From contig NZ_JBLKRT010000003.1 in assembly GCF_047607445.1 (NCBI RefSeq), forward strand, positions 62,001-126,000: DNA of 64,000 nt. The letters are read 5' to 3'. The notes under the pieces were generated by a model. That model made no database searches. It worked only from the letters and a program-made list of their open reading frames with translations, and was not told where the DNA came from. The DNA comes from Crystallibacter sulfonylureivorans_A (GTDB taxonomy: Bacteria > Actinomycetota > Actinomycetes > Actinomycetales > Micrococcaceae). Positions 16,447-24,590 of the stretch are shown one piece after another (the first letter of the stretch is position 1; every line of letters starts with the position of its first letter). Position numbers and translations under genes: made by a program.

Positions 16447-18303
16447 CTAGCCACGGAATCGCCGGCCTTTCTGCGCGGCGTCCAGGCGCTCGTTGAGAGC
16501 GATAGCGGCGTCGATCAGTGCCAGATGAGTGAACGCCTGCGGAAAGTTGCCAATCTGTTCCCCGGTGGCAGCGATCTCCTCCGAGTACAGCCCGACATGG
16601 TTCGCGTACGTGAGCATTTTGTCGAAGGTCAATCGTGCCTCATCGAGCCGGTTCGATCGGGCCAAGGCATCGACATAAAGGAACGTGCAGAGTGAGAACG
16701 TCCCCTCCGACCCGCGCAGCCCGTCGGGGGAGGCGCTGGGGTCGTAGCGGTAGACCAAGCTATCCGAGACCAGCTCTTTATCCATCGCCCGGAGCGTCGA
16801 CTGCCACATGGGATCGTGCGGGGACACGAAGCCAACCTGGGGCATTTTCAGCAATGCGGCATCGAGGACATTGTCTCCGTACTGCTGGACAAAGGCTTGG
16901 CGTTCGCTGCTCCACCCCTTGTCCATGATCTGCTGGTAAATGCCGTCCCGTGCGGCGATCCACCGATCGAGTGGCGCCGGCCGCCCATGCGACGTCGCGA
17001 GCCGGATGCCCCGGTCAAACGCGACCCAACACATGAGTCTGCCGTACGTGAAGTCTTTCCGGCCGCCCCGGGTCTCCCAGATCCCTTCTTCCGGCTGGTC
17101 CCAGTTATCCGCCAGCCAATTGAGCAATTCGGAGATGTTGAGCCATCCGGCTTGCCCGATTCCGACACCCGCGCCGTCGAGGTAGTACATCGCATCGAGT
17201 GCTTCGCCGTAGATGTCCAGTTGGAGTTGGTCGGCCGCTCCGTTTCCAATCCGCACCGGGTAGGAGCCGCGATAGCCCTTCCAATCCGTCAGGACTTCCT
17301 CGTGCAGCTCGGTGCTGCCATCAACGCGGTACATGATGTCCAGCGGGTAGGAGCCTTCCGCGCGGGGCTCATTGACGCGGTCGCGCAGCCACTGGCTGAA
17401 GGCGACAGCCTCATCTATGAAGCCCATGCGGAGCAGCGCGTGAACTGAGAAGGAGCCATCGCGGATCCAGGTGAATCTGTAGTCCCAGTTACGTTCCCCG
17501 CCGATCTCCTCCGGAAGTCCGGCTGTGGGAGCAGCCACCAGGCTTCCGCTGGGGGCATAGGTCAGCAGCTTCAACGTGATGGCCGACCGCTCCAGGACGG
17601 CGCGCCACCGTCCCGTATAGGTGGATTGGCTGAGCCAGTCGTGCCAAAAGTGTGCTGTGTCATCGGCCAGTTGTTGAGCCTCGGCAGGCCGCATCATCTT
17701 GGGGGCTACATCCGGACCTGTCTCCAGCACGACGCCGCGCATCTGACCTTCCTCCAAAGTGAGGACAGCCCGGAGCGAACCTTCGTCGGTGGTGGAGATG
17801 TCACGGCCTAGCTGTTCGTCGCCTTCCTCCCGGATGAGGCTGAGGCTCAGACGCGTGTCGCCCGCGTCGAAGACGGCGCCTGCTTCGGAGATCGTCAGAT
17901 CATGCCTCTTCCGCCCGTAGTCAAACCGGGGCGCAACCTCAACGTCGAATGAAATCCTTCCCCGAACGCATCTCATCATTCGCACCAAGTCGTGCTTTTG
18001 GCTGGGGTCGGTGCCGGTCGTTGGCATAAAATCCATGAGTTCCCCGACCCCTGCTTCCGTCAAAAAACGCGTAATCAGGATCGCTGTGTCGGGGAAGTAG
18101 AGCTGCTTTGTCTCGAAGGCCGCTTCGCGGGGTCGCGTGGAGAAGTAGCCCCCACGCTCCGGGTCAAGCAGGGAGGCGAAAATGCTCGGGGAATCGAAGC
18201 GCGGGCTGCAGAACCAATCAAGCGTGCCGTCGGTTGCAACCAGCGCTGTCGTTTGCAGGTCGCCGATAAGCCCATGGTCGGCGATCAGTGGGTGTGTGTT
18301 CAT
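16447..18303 (-). CDS. GH15 glycoside hydrolase (trehalase/glucoamylase type)
   Basis: A 618-aa cytosolic glycosidase of family 15, probably acting on trehalose or alpha-glucans. Diagnostic GH15 segments are seen: LIADHGLIGDLQTTALV and DWFCSPRFDSPSIFASLLD at the N-terminus, GERNWDYRFTWIRDGSF in the catalytic barrel, and YRGSYPVRIGNGAADQLQLD with the acidic YGE. The start is ATG 18303 (AAAAGG about 8 nt upstream); the open frame extends to 18480 without conserved sequence. In mycobacteria and streptomycetes this family includes trehalases, linking it to the HAD-GH65 gene at 27172. Confidence 0.9.
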   Translation of the reverse strand: MNTHPLIADHGLIGDLQTTALVATDGTLDWFCSPRFDSPSIFASLLDPERGGYFSTRPREAAFETKQLYFPDTAILITRFLTEAGVGELMDFMPTTGTDPSQKHDLVRMMRCVRGRISFDVEVAPRFDYGRKRHDLTISEAGAVFDAGDTRLSLSLIREEGDEQLGRDISTTDEGSLRAVLTLEEGQMRGVVLETGPDVAPKMMRPAEAQQLADDTAHFWHDWLSQSTYTGRWRAVLERSAITLKLLTYAPSGSLVAAPTAGLPEEIGGERNWDYRFTWIRDGSFSVHALLRMGFIDEAVAFSQWLRDRVNEPRAEGSYPLDIMYRVDGSTELHEEVLTDWKGYRGSYPVRIGNGAADQLQLDIYGEALDAMYYLDGAGVGIGQAGWLNISELLNWLADNWDQPEEGIWETRGGRKDFTYGRLMCWVAFDRGIRLATSHGRPAPLDRWIAARDGIYQQIMDKGWSSERQAFVQQYGDNVLDAALLKMPQVGFVSPHDPMWQSTLRAMDKELVSDSLVYRYDPSASPDGLRGSEGTFSLCTFLYVDALARSNRLDEARLTFDKMLTYANHVGLYSEEIAATGEQIGNFPQAFTHLALIDAAIALNERLDAAQKGRRFRG

Positions 18304-18762
18304 CACGAAGACCTTTTCGTCAGTTAACTGAGGCTGTCTTGACGTCGGATGCTGGATGGGAGGAAAAGCTTGGCGGCATCGTGACGTCAGGCGGGAATCT
18401 TGGCGACTCTTGTTAATGTTCTGGGCGTCCGCGGCCGGTGTCATCATCCCCTGAGGATGAGCAAGCACTTGACGCGCCACTGAAGTTTCCTCGGAAACCG
18501 GAGGCCGATAATCGCGGCCAACCGGAGCCGCTCGGCTTCAACAGTTTCAGCGCCAACAACTACAGCGCGTCGCCTGCGCGTGGGGATCGCCGCCCGCGCG
18601 CGGGGATCCCGTGCATCAGGAACCACCGGTGGCCGCTGGGCATGACTGGCGATGGATCGGATACCGGACCGATGGATGGCGGAAGATGGGCGCACTTGTT
18701 CGGGCCGCCGGGGAGGGGCAGCCTGTCTTAGGGAGTCGTCCGGAAGCGGTCGGAGAAGGAAT
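18304..18762. other. intergenic region upstream of the GH15 gene
   Basis: No gene supported. It contains the GH15 promoter region with the palindrome TCAGTTAACTGA (18320-18331) and two TGACGTC motifs near 18340 and 18380. The rest, 18430-18760, is GC-rich sequence whose open frames look like chance. Confidence 0.5.
18320..18331. promoter_or_regulatory. 12-bp palindrome in the GH15 leader
   Basis: TCAGTTAACTGA is a perfect palindrome 17 bp upstream of the GH15 ATG, where a repressor could block translation or transcription. No named box is matched. Confidence 0.35.
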
Positions 18763-19131
18763 TCAGTCGCGTCGCTTGGCGTAGTCGGCGTAGCCGGCCC
18801 AGTCGATGACGACGCATTGCTCGTCGCCGATGACCCATGCGTCGTGGCCTGGCGGGACCGACATGTAATCACCAGCGGAGAATTCGCTTTCTTCCCCGTC
18901 GTCCATGACGATCTTCATCCGTCCGGACAACACGTAGCCGGCATGGTTTGCCTGGCAACTGTCGGTCTTGGCGATTGGCTTCACGTGCTTGGACCATTGC
19001 CAGCCGGGTTCGAAAACGGCCCGCCCGACGCCGCCGGCCTCAAGATGGACCAGGTCCAATTTTCCTTTGCCATCCTCGAAGGGCCGAGTTTCTTCGGGTT
19101 CGTTCAGGCTCTTGCGGATCATGCCAGCCAT
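18763..19131 (-). CDS. cupin-domain protein
   Basis: A 122-aa single-domain beta-barrel protein. The cupin core is readable as NHAGYVLSGRMKIVMDDGEE followed by FSAGDYMSVPPGHDAWVIGDE. The first histidine lies in CQANHAGYVLSG and the second in PPGHDAW, giving at most a partial metal site. It ends with DWAGYADYAKRRD. AGGAGATCCTC precedes the ATG. It belongs to a leftward gene group with the PPOX protein and PEP synthase, separated by gaps of 233 and 75 bp. Ligand unknown. Confidence 0.8.
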   Translation of the reverse strand: MAGMIRKSLNEPEETRPFEDGKGKLDLVHLEAGGVGRAVFEPGWQWSKHVKPIAKTDSCQANHAGYVLSGRMKIVMDDGEESEFSAGDYMSVPPGHDAWVIGDEQCVVIDWAGYADYAKRRD

Positions 19132-19310
19132 GAGGATCTCCTTTGAACCAAAAGGGTGATGGTCAAAGTGTGGCAGCCTCCAAGGAGGGGGTCAATGCAC
19201 CGGGAAGGGCTTCAGATGAAGGGCGGGTCGGCCTGCACAACCGGTTTTGTGCCGGTCAGCGAAGCGCACTATTCGAGGGGAGAAACCGTCGTCCGACCGC
19301 ACTAAACAGC

Positions 19311-19330
19311 CCCCGTCCTGGGGGACGGGG
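19311..19330 (-). terminator. terminator after the PPOX-fold gene
   Basis: CCCCGTCC (19311-19318) and GGACGGGG (19323-19330) form an 8-bp stem with a 4-nt loop just beyond the minus-strand stop at 19365. On that strand it is followed by GGCTGTTTAGT. Confidence 0.6.
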
Positions 19331-19364
19331 AGCACGCGTTGCCGAGACGGGGAACACCAGCAAC

Positions 19365-19835
19365 CTATTCGAATCCCGCCCTGGTGGCGTTGTCCAGGGT
19401 GATTTCCCATGTCTGCGGGGGAGCGATGGTGAAGCGGCGGCCAGTGATGGCGTCAGGGGTGATACGAACGAAATGGTCCTTGGTACCCGGACTCCAGGGA
19501 AACAGGAGTTGGGCGACGTTGTTCCGGAATTCTTCGGTCTGTTCCACCTCCGCCGCATGTCCCTTGACGACGACACTCCACGCCACATTGGTATGGCCGT
19601 TGATGTGGTCGGCTTCCAATGCCACCGGTTTTCCCTCCAATGCCGCGGACAGTTTCGTGCCGGGTGCAGTGCGAAAAACGATGGTCTCTTTGTCGATCCG
19701 GAAGTTAAGCGGAAACAGTTCCGGGTGGTCGTTGACCCAGACAGCAAGACGGCCCAACGCAACACCTCGAAGCAGCCGCCAGCAGTCCTCTGCTTCCAAA
19801 ACTTCAACTGTGGGAGGTGCGGACTTGTTCTCCAT
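19365..19835 (-). CDS. pyridoxamine 5'-phosphate oxidase-fold flavoprotein
   Basis: A 156-aa split-barrel protein of the PPOX-like family that binds FMN, F420 or haem. Characteristic is the WRLLRGVALGRLAVWVND entry, then PLNFRIDKETIVFRTAPGTKL and a strand VALEADHINGHTNVAWSVVVKG, the pattern of small PPOX proteins from actinobacterial dormancy and hypoxia clusters. No complete catalytic signature of true PdxH is present, so it is not a vitamin B6 oxidase. It follows ppsA by 75 bp on the same strand and is likely cotranscribed with it. Confidence 0.85.
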   Translation of the reverse strand: MENKSAPPTVEVLEAEDCWRLLRGVALGRLAVWVNDHPELFPLNFRIDKETIVFRTAPGTKLSAALEGKPVALEADHINGHTNVAWSVVVKGHAAEVEQTEEFRNNVAQLLFPWSPGTKDHFVRITPDAITGRRFTIAPPQTWEITLDNATRAGFE

Positions 19836-19910
19836 GGCGGCGAGCCTACTCCGAACCCAAGGGGCGAGCCAGTGCCGGACTGGACGGTTATCGCGATGGA
19901 GCCTGGCCTG

Positions 19911-22301
19911 TCAGGAGCCATCCCTCCGGCGTTCGGCAGCGGCGATAACCGGGATGGTCTTGAGCACGGTGTCGGGATTGAGGGAAACTGAGTCGATTCC
20001 CAGCTCAATGAGGAACTCGGCGAAATCGGTGTGGTTGCTCGGTCCTTGTCCGCAAATTCCAATCTTGATTCCGGCGTGGTGGGCCTGGGCAATGACGTCC
20101 CGGATCATGTGTTTGACCGCTTCATCCCGTTCGTCGAACAGCGGCGCCAGCAACTCGGAGTCGCGGTCAACCCCGAGGACAAGCTGCGTCAAGTCGTTGG
20201 AGCCGATGGAAAAGCCATCGAACCGGGTGGCGAATTCAGACGCCAGAATGACGTTGGAGGGTATCTCGCACATCATGTAGACCTGCAATCCGGCTTCCCC
20301 GCGCGCCAAGCCGTTCTCGGTCATGGCTGCCAAAACCCGGTCTGCTTCGGCTACCGTTCGGCAAAACGGGACCATGATGATGACGTTCCGAAAGCCCAGG
20401 TGTTCCCTGACACGTTTCAGCGCCCGGCATTCCAGGTCGAAGCCCTGACGGTAGCGATCGTTGTAGTAGCGGGAGGCTCCGCGGAACCCGAGCATGGGGT
20501 TTTCCTCTGCCTCCTCAAAAGCGCTGCCGCCCAGCAGGCGCGCGTACTCGTTGCTTTTGAAGTCGCTGAGCCGCACGATGACCGGGTCCGGGTAGAAGGG
20601 GGCGCTGATCTTGGCCAGGCCTGATGCCAGCGTGTCGACGAAGTAGTCGCGCGGGTCGGAGAAGGACCTCGTGCGGGACCGGATTTGCGCTGCTTCGTCT
20701 GGATTACTGACACGTTGGGGTTCGGCCAGCGCCATGGGGTGGATCCGGATCAGTTCGTTGATGATGAATTCCATCCGCGCCAGACCGACGCCGGCCACGG
20801 GCAGCCGCCACCATTTGAAGGCGGAGGACGGACTGGCGAGGTTGGTCATCACCCTGGTGGTCGTTGGAGGAAGCGACTTCAAATCGACCTGTTCGGTGTG
20901 GAACTCGAGGGCTCCTTGAAAGACATGCCCCTCATCGCCTTCGGCGCAGGAGATGGTGAGCATCTCTGAGTCCTGAATGCTTTCCGTCGCATTACCGGTG
21001 CCCACGACGGCAGGCACGCCCAATTCCCTGCTGATGATGGCCGCGTGGCTCGTGGGTCCGCCGTGCTCGGTGACGATTCCGGCCGCGCGCCGCATGATGG
21101 GAACCCAGTCCGGGTCGGTCATCTCCGTCACCAAGATGGAGCCGTCACGAAACCGATCGATCTCAGCTGTCGCGCGGATGACGCAGGCAGGACCAGTGGC
21201 AATCGAGTCGCCGATGGCGGCTCCGGCGGCGAGAACCGGACCGCGTCCGATGAGACGATGCGTGGTAAAGACAGTATTGCTACGGCTTGCCTGCACCGTC
21301 TCCGGGCGGGCCTGGACGACGAACAGTTCGCTGGTCAGGCCATCCTTGGCCCACTCCATGTCCATCGGACGGCCATAGTGCTCCTCGATGACCGCGGCCC
21401 ATCGAGCCAATTGCAGGATGTCGTCGTCGGAGAGGACCAGCGAGGTCCGCTCCCGTTCCGTGGTTTGGACCATGCGGGTTCGGGCCGTGCCGCCTCGCCC
21501 ATAAACGAGTTTCTGCTCTTTGGCGCCGCACGTTTTTTCGATGATCGGGAAGCATCCTGCCGTGTTGAGCAGGGGTTTGAAGACCACATACTTGTCCGGG
21601 TTCACCGTTCCCTGGACAACCGTTTCGCCGAGTCCCCAGGTCGCGCTGATCACCGCCACGTCAGGGAAACCGGTTTCCGTGTCCAGCGAGAACATGACGC
21701 CCGAGGCACCTTTGTCGGCACGGACCATCCGCTGGACGCCGATCGAGAGTGCCACGTCAAGGTCGGAAAACCCTTTCATGGCGCGGTAGCTGATCGCCCG
21801 GTCAGTAAACAAGGACGCGAAACAATGCCTGCAGGCATCCAGCAGGGCGTCGTTCCCGCTGACGTTGAGGAAGGTTTCCTGCTGTCCGGCGAAGCTGGCA
21901 TCGGGAAGGTCCTCGGCGGTCGCGCTGCTGCGGACGGCCACGGGAAGGTTACCGCTTCCGGCGCGTGTCCCGAGTTGACCGTAGAACTCCAGGATGGAGT
22001 CGGACATGCTGTCCGGAAACTTGCCGGCGAGAAAGAGGCGGCGGATTGTTTCGCCGACCGTGCTTAGCGGTTTTTCGCCGTGTCTGTACAGATCGAGGTG
22101 TTCCTTGATCGCCGTCTCGAGACCGTTGGCGGTAACGAATTCGCGATACGCCGCCGAGGTGGTGGCGAATCCGTCGGGCACCCGGACGCCTTGGCCGGCC
22201 AAGGCACGCTGCATTTCGCCGAGTGACGCGTTTTTCCCGCCGACTATCCCAATGTCCTGAATTCCGGTCTCTTCGAACCACACTGCGTAGCGCTGTTCCA
22301 T
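19911..22301 (-). CDS. ppsA: phosphoenolpyruvate synthase
   Basis: Converts pyruvate and ATP to phosphoenolpyruvate, AMP and phosphate, the gluconeogenic entry from C3 compounds. At 796 aa it has the full three-domain layout: N-terminal ATP-grasp domain (IVGGKNASLGEMQ and RSSATAEDLPDASFAGQQETFLN), central swivelling domain with the phosphorylated histidine in GGPTSHAAIISRELGVPAVVG, and C-terminal PEP-binding barrel (GSNDLTQLVLGVDRDS, CGQGPSNH). ATG 22301 is chosen because GGAGA lies 8 nt upstream; another in-frame ATG lies at 22316. It is divergent from the two P-type ATPases. Confidence 0.95.
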   Translation of the reverse strand: MEQRYAVWFEETGIQDIGIVGGKNASLGEMQRALAGQGVRVPDGFATTSAAYREFVTANGLETAIKEHLDLYRHGEKPLSTVGETIRRLFLAGKFPDSMSDSILEFYGQLGTRAGSGNLPVAVRSSATAEDLPDASFAGQQETFLNVSGNDALLDACRHCFASLFTDRAISYRAMKGFSDLDVALSIGVQRMVRADKGASGVMFSLDTETGFPDVAVISATWGLGETVVQGTVNPDKYVVFKPLLNTAGCFPIIEKTCGAKEQKLVYGRGGTARTRMVQTTERERTSLVLSDDDILQLARWAAVIEEHYGRPMDMEWAKDGLTSELFVVQARPETVQASRSNTVFTTHRLIGRGPVLAAGAAIGDSIATGPACVIRATAEIDRFRDGSILVTEMTDPDWVPIMRRAAGIVTEHGGPTSHAAIISRELGVPAVVGTGNATESIQDSEMLTISCAEGDEGHVFQGALEFHTEQVDLKSLPPTTTRVMTNLASPSSAFKWWRLPVAGVGLARMEFIINELIRIHPMALAEPQRVSNPDEAAQIRSRTRSFSDPRDYFVDTLASGLAKISAPFYPDPVIVRLSDFKSNEYARLLGGSAFEEAEENPMLGFRGASRYYNDRYRQGFDLECRALKRVREHLGFRNVIIMVPFCRTVAEADRVLAAMTENGLARGEAGLQVYMMCEIPSNVILASEFATRFDGFSIGSNDLTQLVLGVDRDSELLAPLFDERDEAVKHMIRDVIAQAHHAGIKIGICGQGPSNHTDFAEFLIELGIDSVSLNPDTVLKTIPVIAAAERRRDGS

Positions 22302-22705
22302 GCTGTCTCCAGACAAGCTTCGGCTTCTGTCGGTCGCTCACGTGCAGATCCGGTGTGGGCTGCGCCAGTCCGCTTTACCGCGGTAGTGGGCCCAACAGGC
22401 CGGTATGCGCTCATAATCTACTCGCCGTGCCGCAGCGGCACCAGAGAATCTGGCGAACCGCTGCAGGATCGGATGTAGGTGACGCTGCGCGCCTAGGCAG
22501 AGTGTTGGGGGGCCTAGCATCATCGGACCGGAAGTGGATACTGGAGGGAGATGTGCCGGCTGTCCTGGGGCCGGGCGGAGCGGAGCACGCCAACGCGCCG
22601 TGTCCGTTCGCTTCGGGGCCGCCGAACCGATCCAGGAAGGCTGTTGCTGCCGGTGAGAGGCGCTGGGCCGACTGGCAGAATGCCTTGGTCATAGTGGAGG
22701 CAGCA
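22302..22705. other. divergent intergenic region between ppsA and the P1-type ATPase
   Basis: 404 bp holding promoters for both directions. An open frame crosses it in phase with the ATPase, but it has no ribosome site and no family resemblance, so I do not extend the gene. I looked for a DosR-type palindrome (GGGACT-type arms) and found nothing convincing. Confidence 0.5.
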
Positions 22706-24586
22706 ATGGGGTTCGCTCGCCGGTACCCGCTGGTTTTGGCAACGCTGCTGTGTTTGCTGGCGGTGCTTGTGCTGCTGGTGGGCGGGGCTGCGGCCGCGGC
22801 TCAGTGGTTGGCCACCGTTTTCGCCTTACTCGTGGCGGCTTGGTTGGCTGTGGGAATGGTGCGTGCGGCTGCGCGCGGGCGCCGGGGGATGGATCTGCTG
22901 GCCTTGATGGCCGTCGTCAGCACGGTAGCCGTTGGCGAGTACCTGGCCTCGATGATCATCGTGTTGATGCTGTCGGGCGGCAGGGCACTGGAAGATTACG
23001 CGCAGGGCCGTGCGCAGCGTGAATTGACCGCTCTCTTGGAATTGGCCCCACAGACCGCGCATCGTGAGACGGACGGTACACCGGAAGACGTGGGCGTGGA
23101 TGAGATTCGCGTGGGGGACGTGGTTCTGGTCCGACCGGCTGAGGTTGTGCCCGTGGACGGTTTGCTGATCTCGGATTTTGCCTCTTTCGACGAGTCGGCA
23201 CTGACCGGCGAGAGCTTACCGGTCGAAAAGTCCGCCGGGGACGCGGTGATGAGCGGGTCGGTCAATGGCGAGGCGGCAGTTCGTGTCCAAGCCACGGCCT
23301 CAGCTGCCGAATCACAGTACAGCCGAATAGTGACGCTTGTTCAAGAAGCGTCCGCGAGCCGGGCTCCGGTGGTCCGATTGGCGGACCGTTTCGCCGTTCC
23401 ATTCACCATTTTTGCGCTGTCCCTGGCCGCTGGAGCGTGGTGGGTCAGCAGTGATCCCGTGCGGTTCGCCGAAGTTCTTGTGGTGGCCACCCCCTGCCCG
23501 CTCCTGATTGCCGCGCCGGTGGCCCTTGTCGCCGGAATGGGCCGCGCCTCCCGATCGGGCATCATCATCAAGAATGGTGGGACGCTGGAGAAGCTGAGCC
23601 GGGTGAAGTCGGCAGCTTTCGATAAGACGGGCACGCTTACCGGCGGCAAGCCGGTACTCCTGGAAATCCGGCCCGCCGGAAACCCTCCCCGGATCCGGAG
23701 CGAAGAACTGTTGCTGCTCGCCGCATCGGCAGAACAGTACTCCTCCCATGTCCTTGCCGGGTCTGTCATGGCGGCTGCTACAGATCGGGGCCTGGTCCTG
23801 ATGCCGGCTGACCAAGCAGCCGAATACGCGACGCAGGGCGTCCACGCTGTCTTCGCCAGCCGGGAGGTGAGCGTGGGAAAGTACACTTTCGTGTCGCAAC
23901 ACGCCGCTTCCGTGGAAAAGACGGAACTTTCCGGCGGACAAATGGCTGTTTACATAGCAGTCGACGGCGATTATGCCGGCTCGTTGATCATGAGCGACGC
24001 CGCCCGGCCGGAGGCAGGAACGACCCTTCACCAGTTGCGGCGACTGGGCGTCGGCGAAACCCTGATGCTCACCGGCGACGCCCGCGAGACCGCCGAACAT
24101 ATCGGCAGGGAACTGGGAATCGAGCAGGTTCAGGCCGAATGCACGCCATCGGACAAAGTGGAACTTGTCAAAGCCCTGCCGTACCGGCCGGTGATGATGG
24201 TCGGCGACGGGGTCAACGACGCGCCCGTGTTGACTGTAGCCGACATCGGAGTGGCGATGGGTGCCAAGGGGTCGACGGCGGCCAGCGAGTCTGCGGACGT
24301 GGTCGTCATGCTCGATGACCTGTCCAAGGTGGCCGAGGCCGTCGCCATCGGCCAGCGGACAGTGCGGGTGGCGCTCCAGAGCATCTGGGTGGGCGTGGCA
24401 TTCAGCGTCGCGTTGATGATTGCCGCCGCTTTCGGTCATATTCCCGCCGGGGCCGGGGCTCTTTCGCAGGAACTGGTCGACCTCGCCACCATCCTCAATT
24501 CCCTTCGCGCCCTATCGCCGACGCACCGCGCGACAGCCGGCGCCCCGGCACGTCCCGAGCGCGTCATTCCACGGTCGGCGCGGTGA
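22706..24586 (+). CDS. heavy-metal-type P1 ATPase lacking the CPC and HP motifs
   Basis: Membrane cation-transporting ATPase of 626 aa from ATG 22706 (GGAGG 6 nt upstream). Core motifs: TGES in the actuator domain, phosphorylation site DKTGTLTGG, MLTGDARETA and GDGVNDAPVLTVADIGVAMG. It lacks any N-terminal metal-binding domain. The ion-path motif is TPCPLLIAAP, with CPC reduced to PCPL. The P1B-diagnostic HP dipeptide of the nucleotide domain is replaced in SAEQYSSHVLAGSV. Substrate therefore cannot be read from motifs. The next ATPase gene begins 4 bp after its stop, so the pair is coupled. Confidence 0.88.
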   Translation: MGFARRYPLVLATLLCLLAVLVLLVGGAAAAAQWLATVFALLVAAWLAVGMVRAAARGRRGMDLLALMAVVSTVAVGEYLASMIIVLMLSGGRALEDYAQGRAQRELTALLELAPQTAHRETDGTPEDVGVDEIRVGDVVLVRPAEVVPVDGLLISDFASFDESALTGESLPVEKSAGDAVMSGSVNGEAAVRVQATASAAESQYSRIVTLVQEASASRAPVVRLADRFAVPFTIFALSLAAGAWWVSSDPVRFAEVLVVATPCPLLIAAPVALVAGMGRASRSGIIIKNGGTLEKLSRVKSAAFDKTGTLTGGKPVLLEIRPAGNPPRIRSEELLLLAASAEQYSSHVLAGSVMAAATDRGLVLMPADQAAEYATQGVHAVFASREVSVGKYTFVSQHAASVEKTELSGGQMAVYIAVDGDYAGSLIMSDAARPEAGTTLHQLRRLGVGETLMLTGDARETAEHIGRELGIEQVQAECTPSDKVELVKALPYRPVMMVGDGVNDAPVLTVADIGVAMGAKGSTAASESADVVVMLDDLSKVAEAVAIGQRTVRVALQSIWVGVAFSVALMIAAAFGHIPAGAGALSQELVDLATILNSLRALSPTHRATAGAPARPERVIPRSAR

Positions 24587-24590
24587 CGTG

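Noticed and set aside
19355..19380. ATTCGAATCCCG resembling a tRNA T-loop
   Set aside because: Lies in the C-terminal codons of the PPOX gene with no acceptor or anticodon stem.
22223..22705. Upstream extension of the P1-type ATPase frame into ppsA
   Set aside because: No metal-binding domain or ribosome site in the extension; GGAGG and an ATG at 22706 mark the start, and the extension would overlap ppsA.
22302..22705. DosR-type palindrome around GGGCCCAACAGGCC near 22388
   Set aside because: Only scattered matches to the GGGACT-type consensus; not symmetric enough to call.
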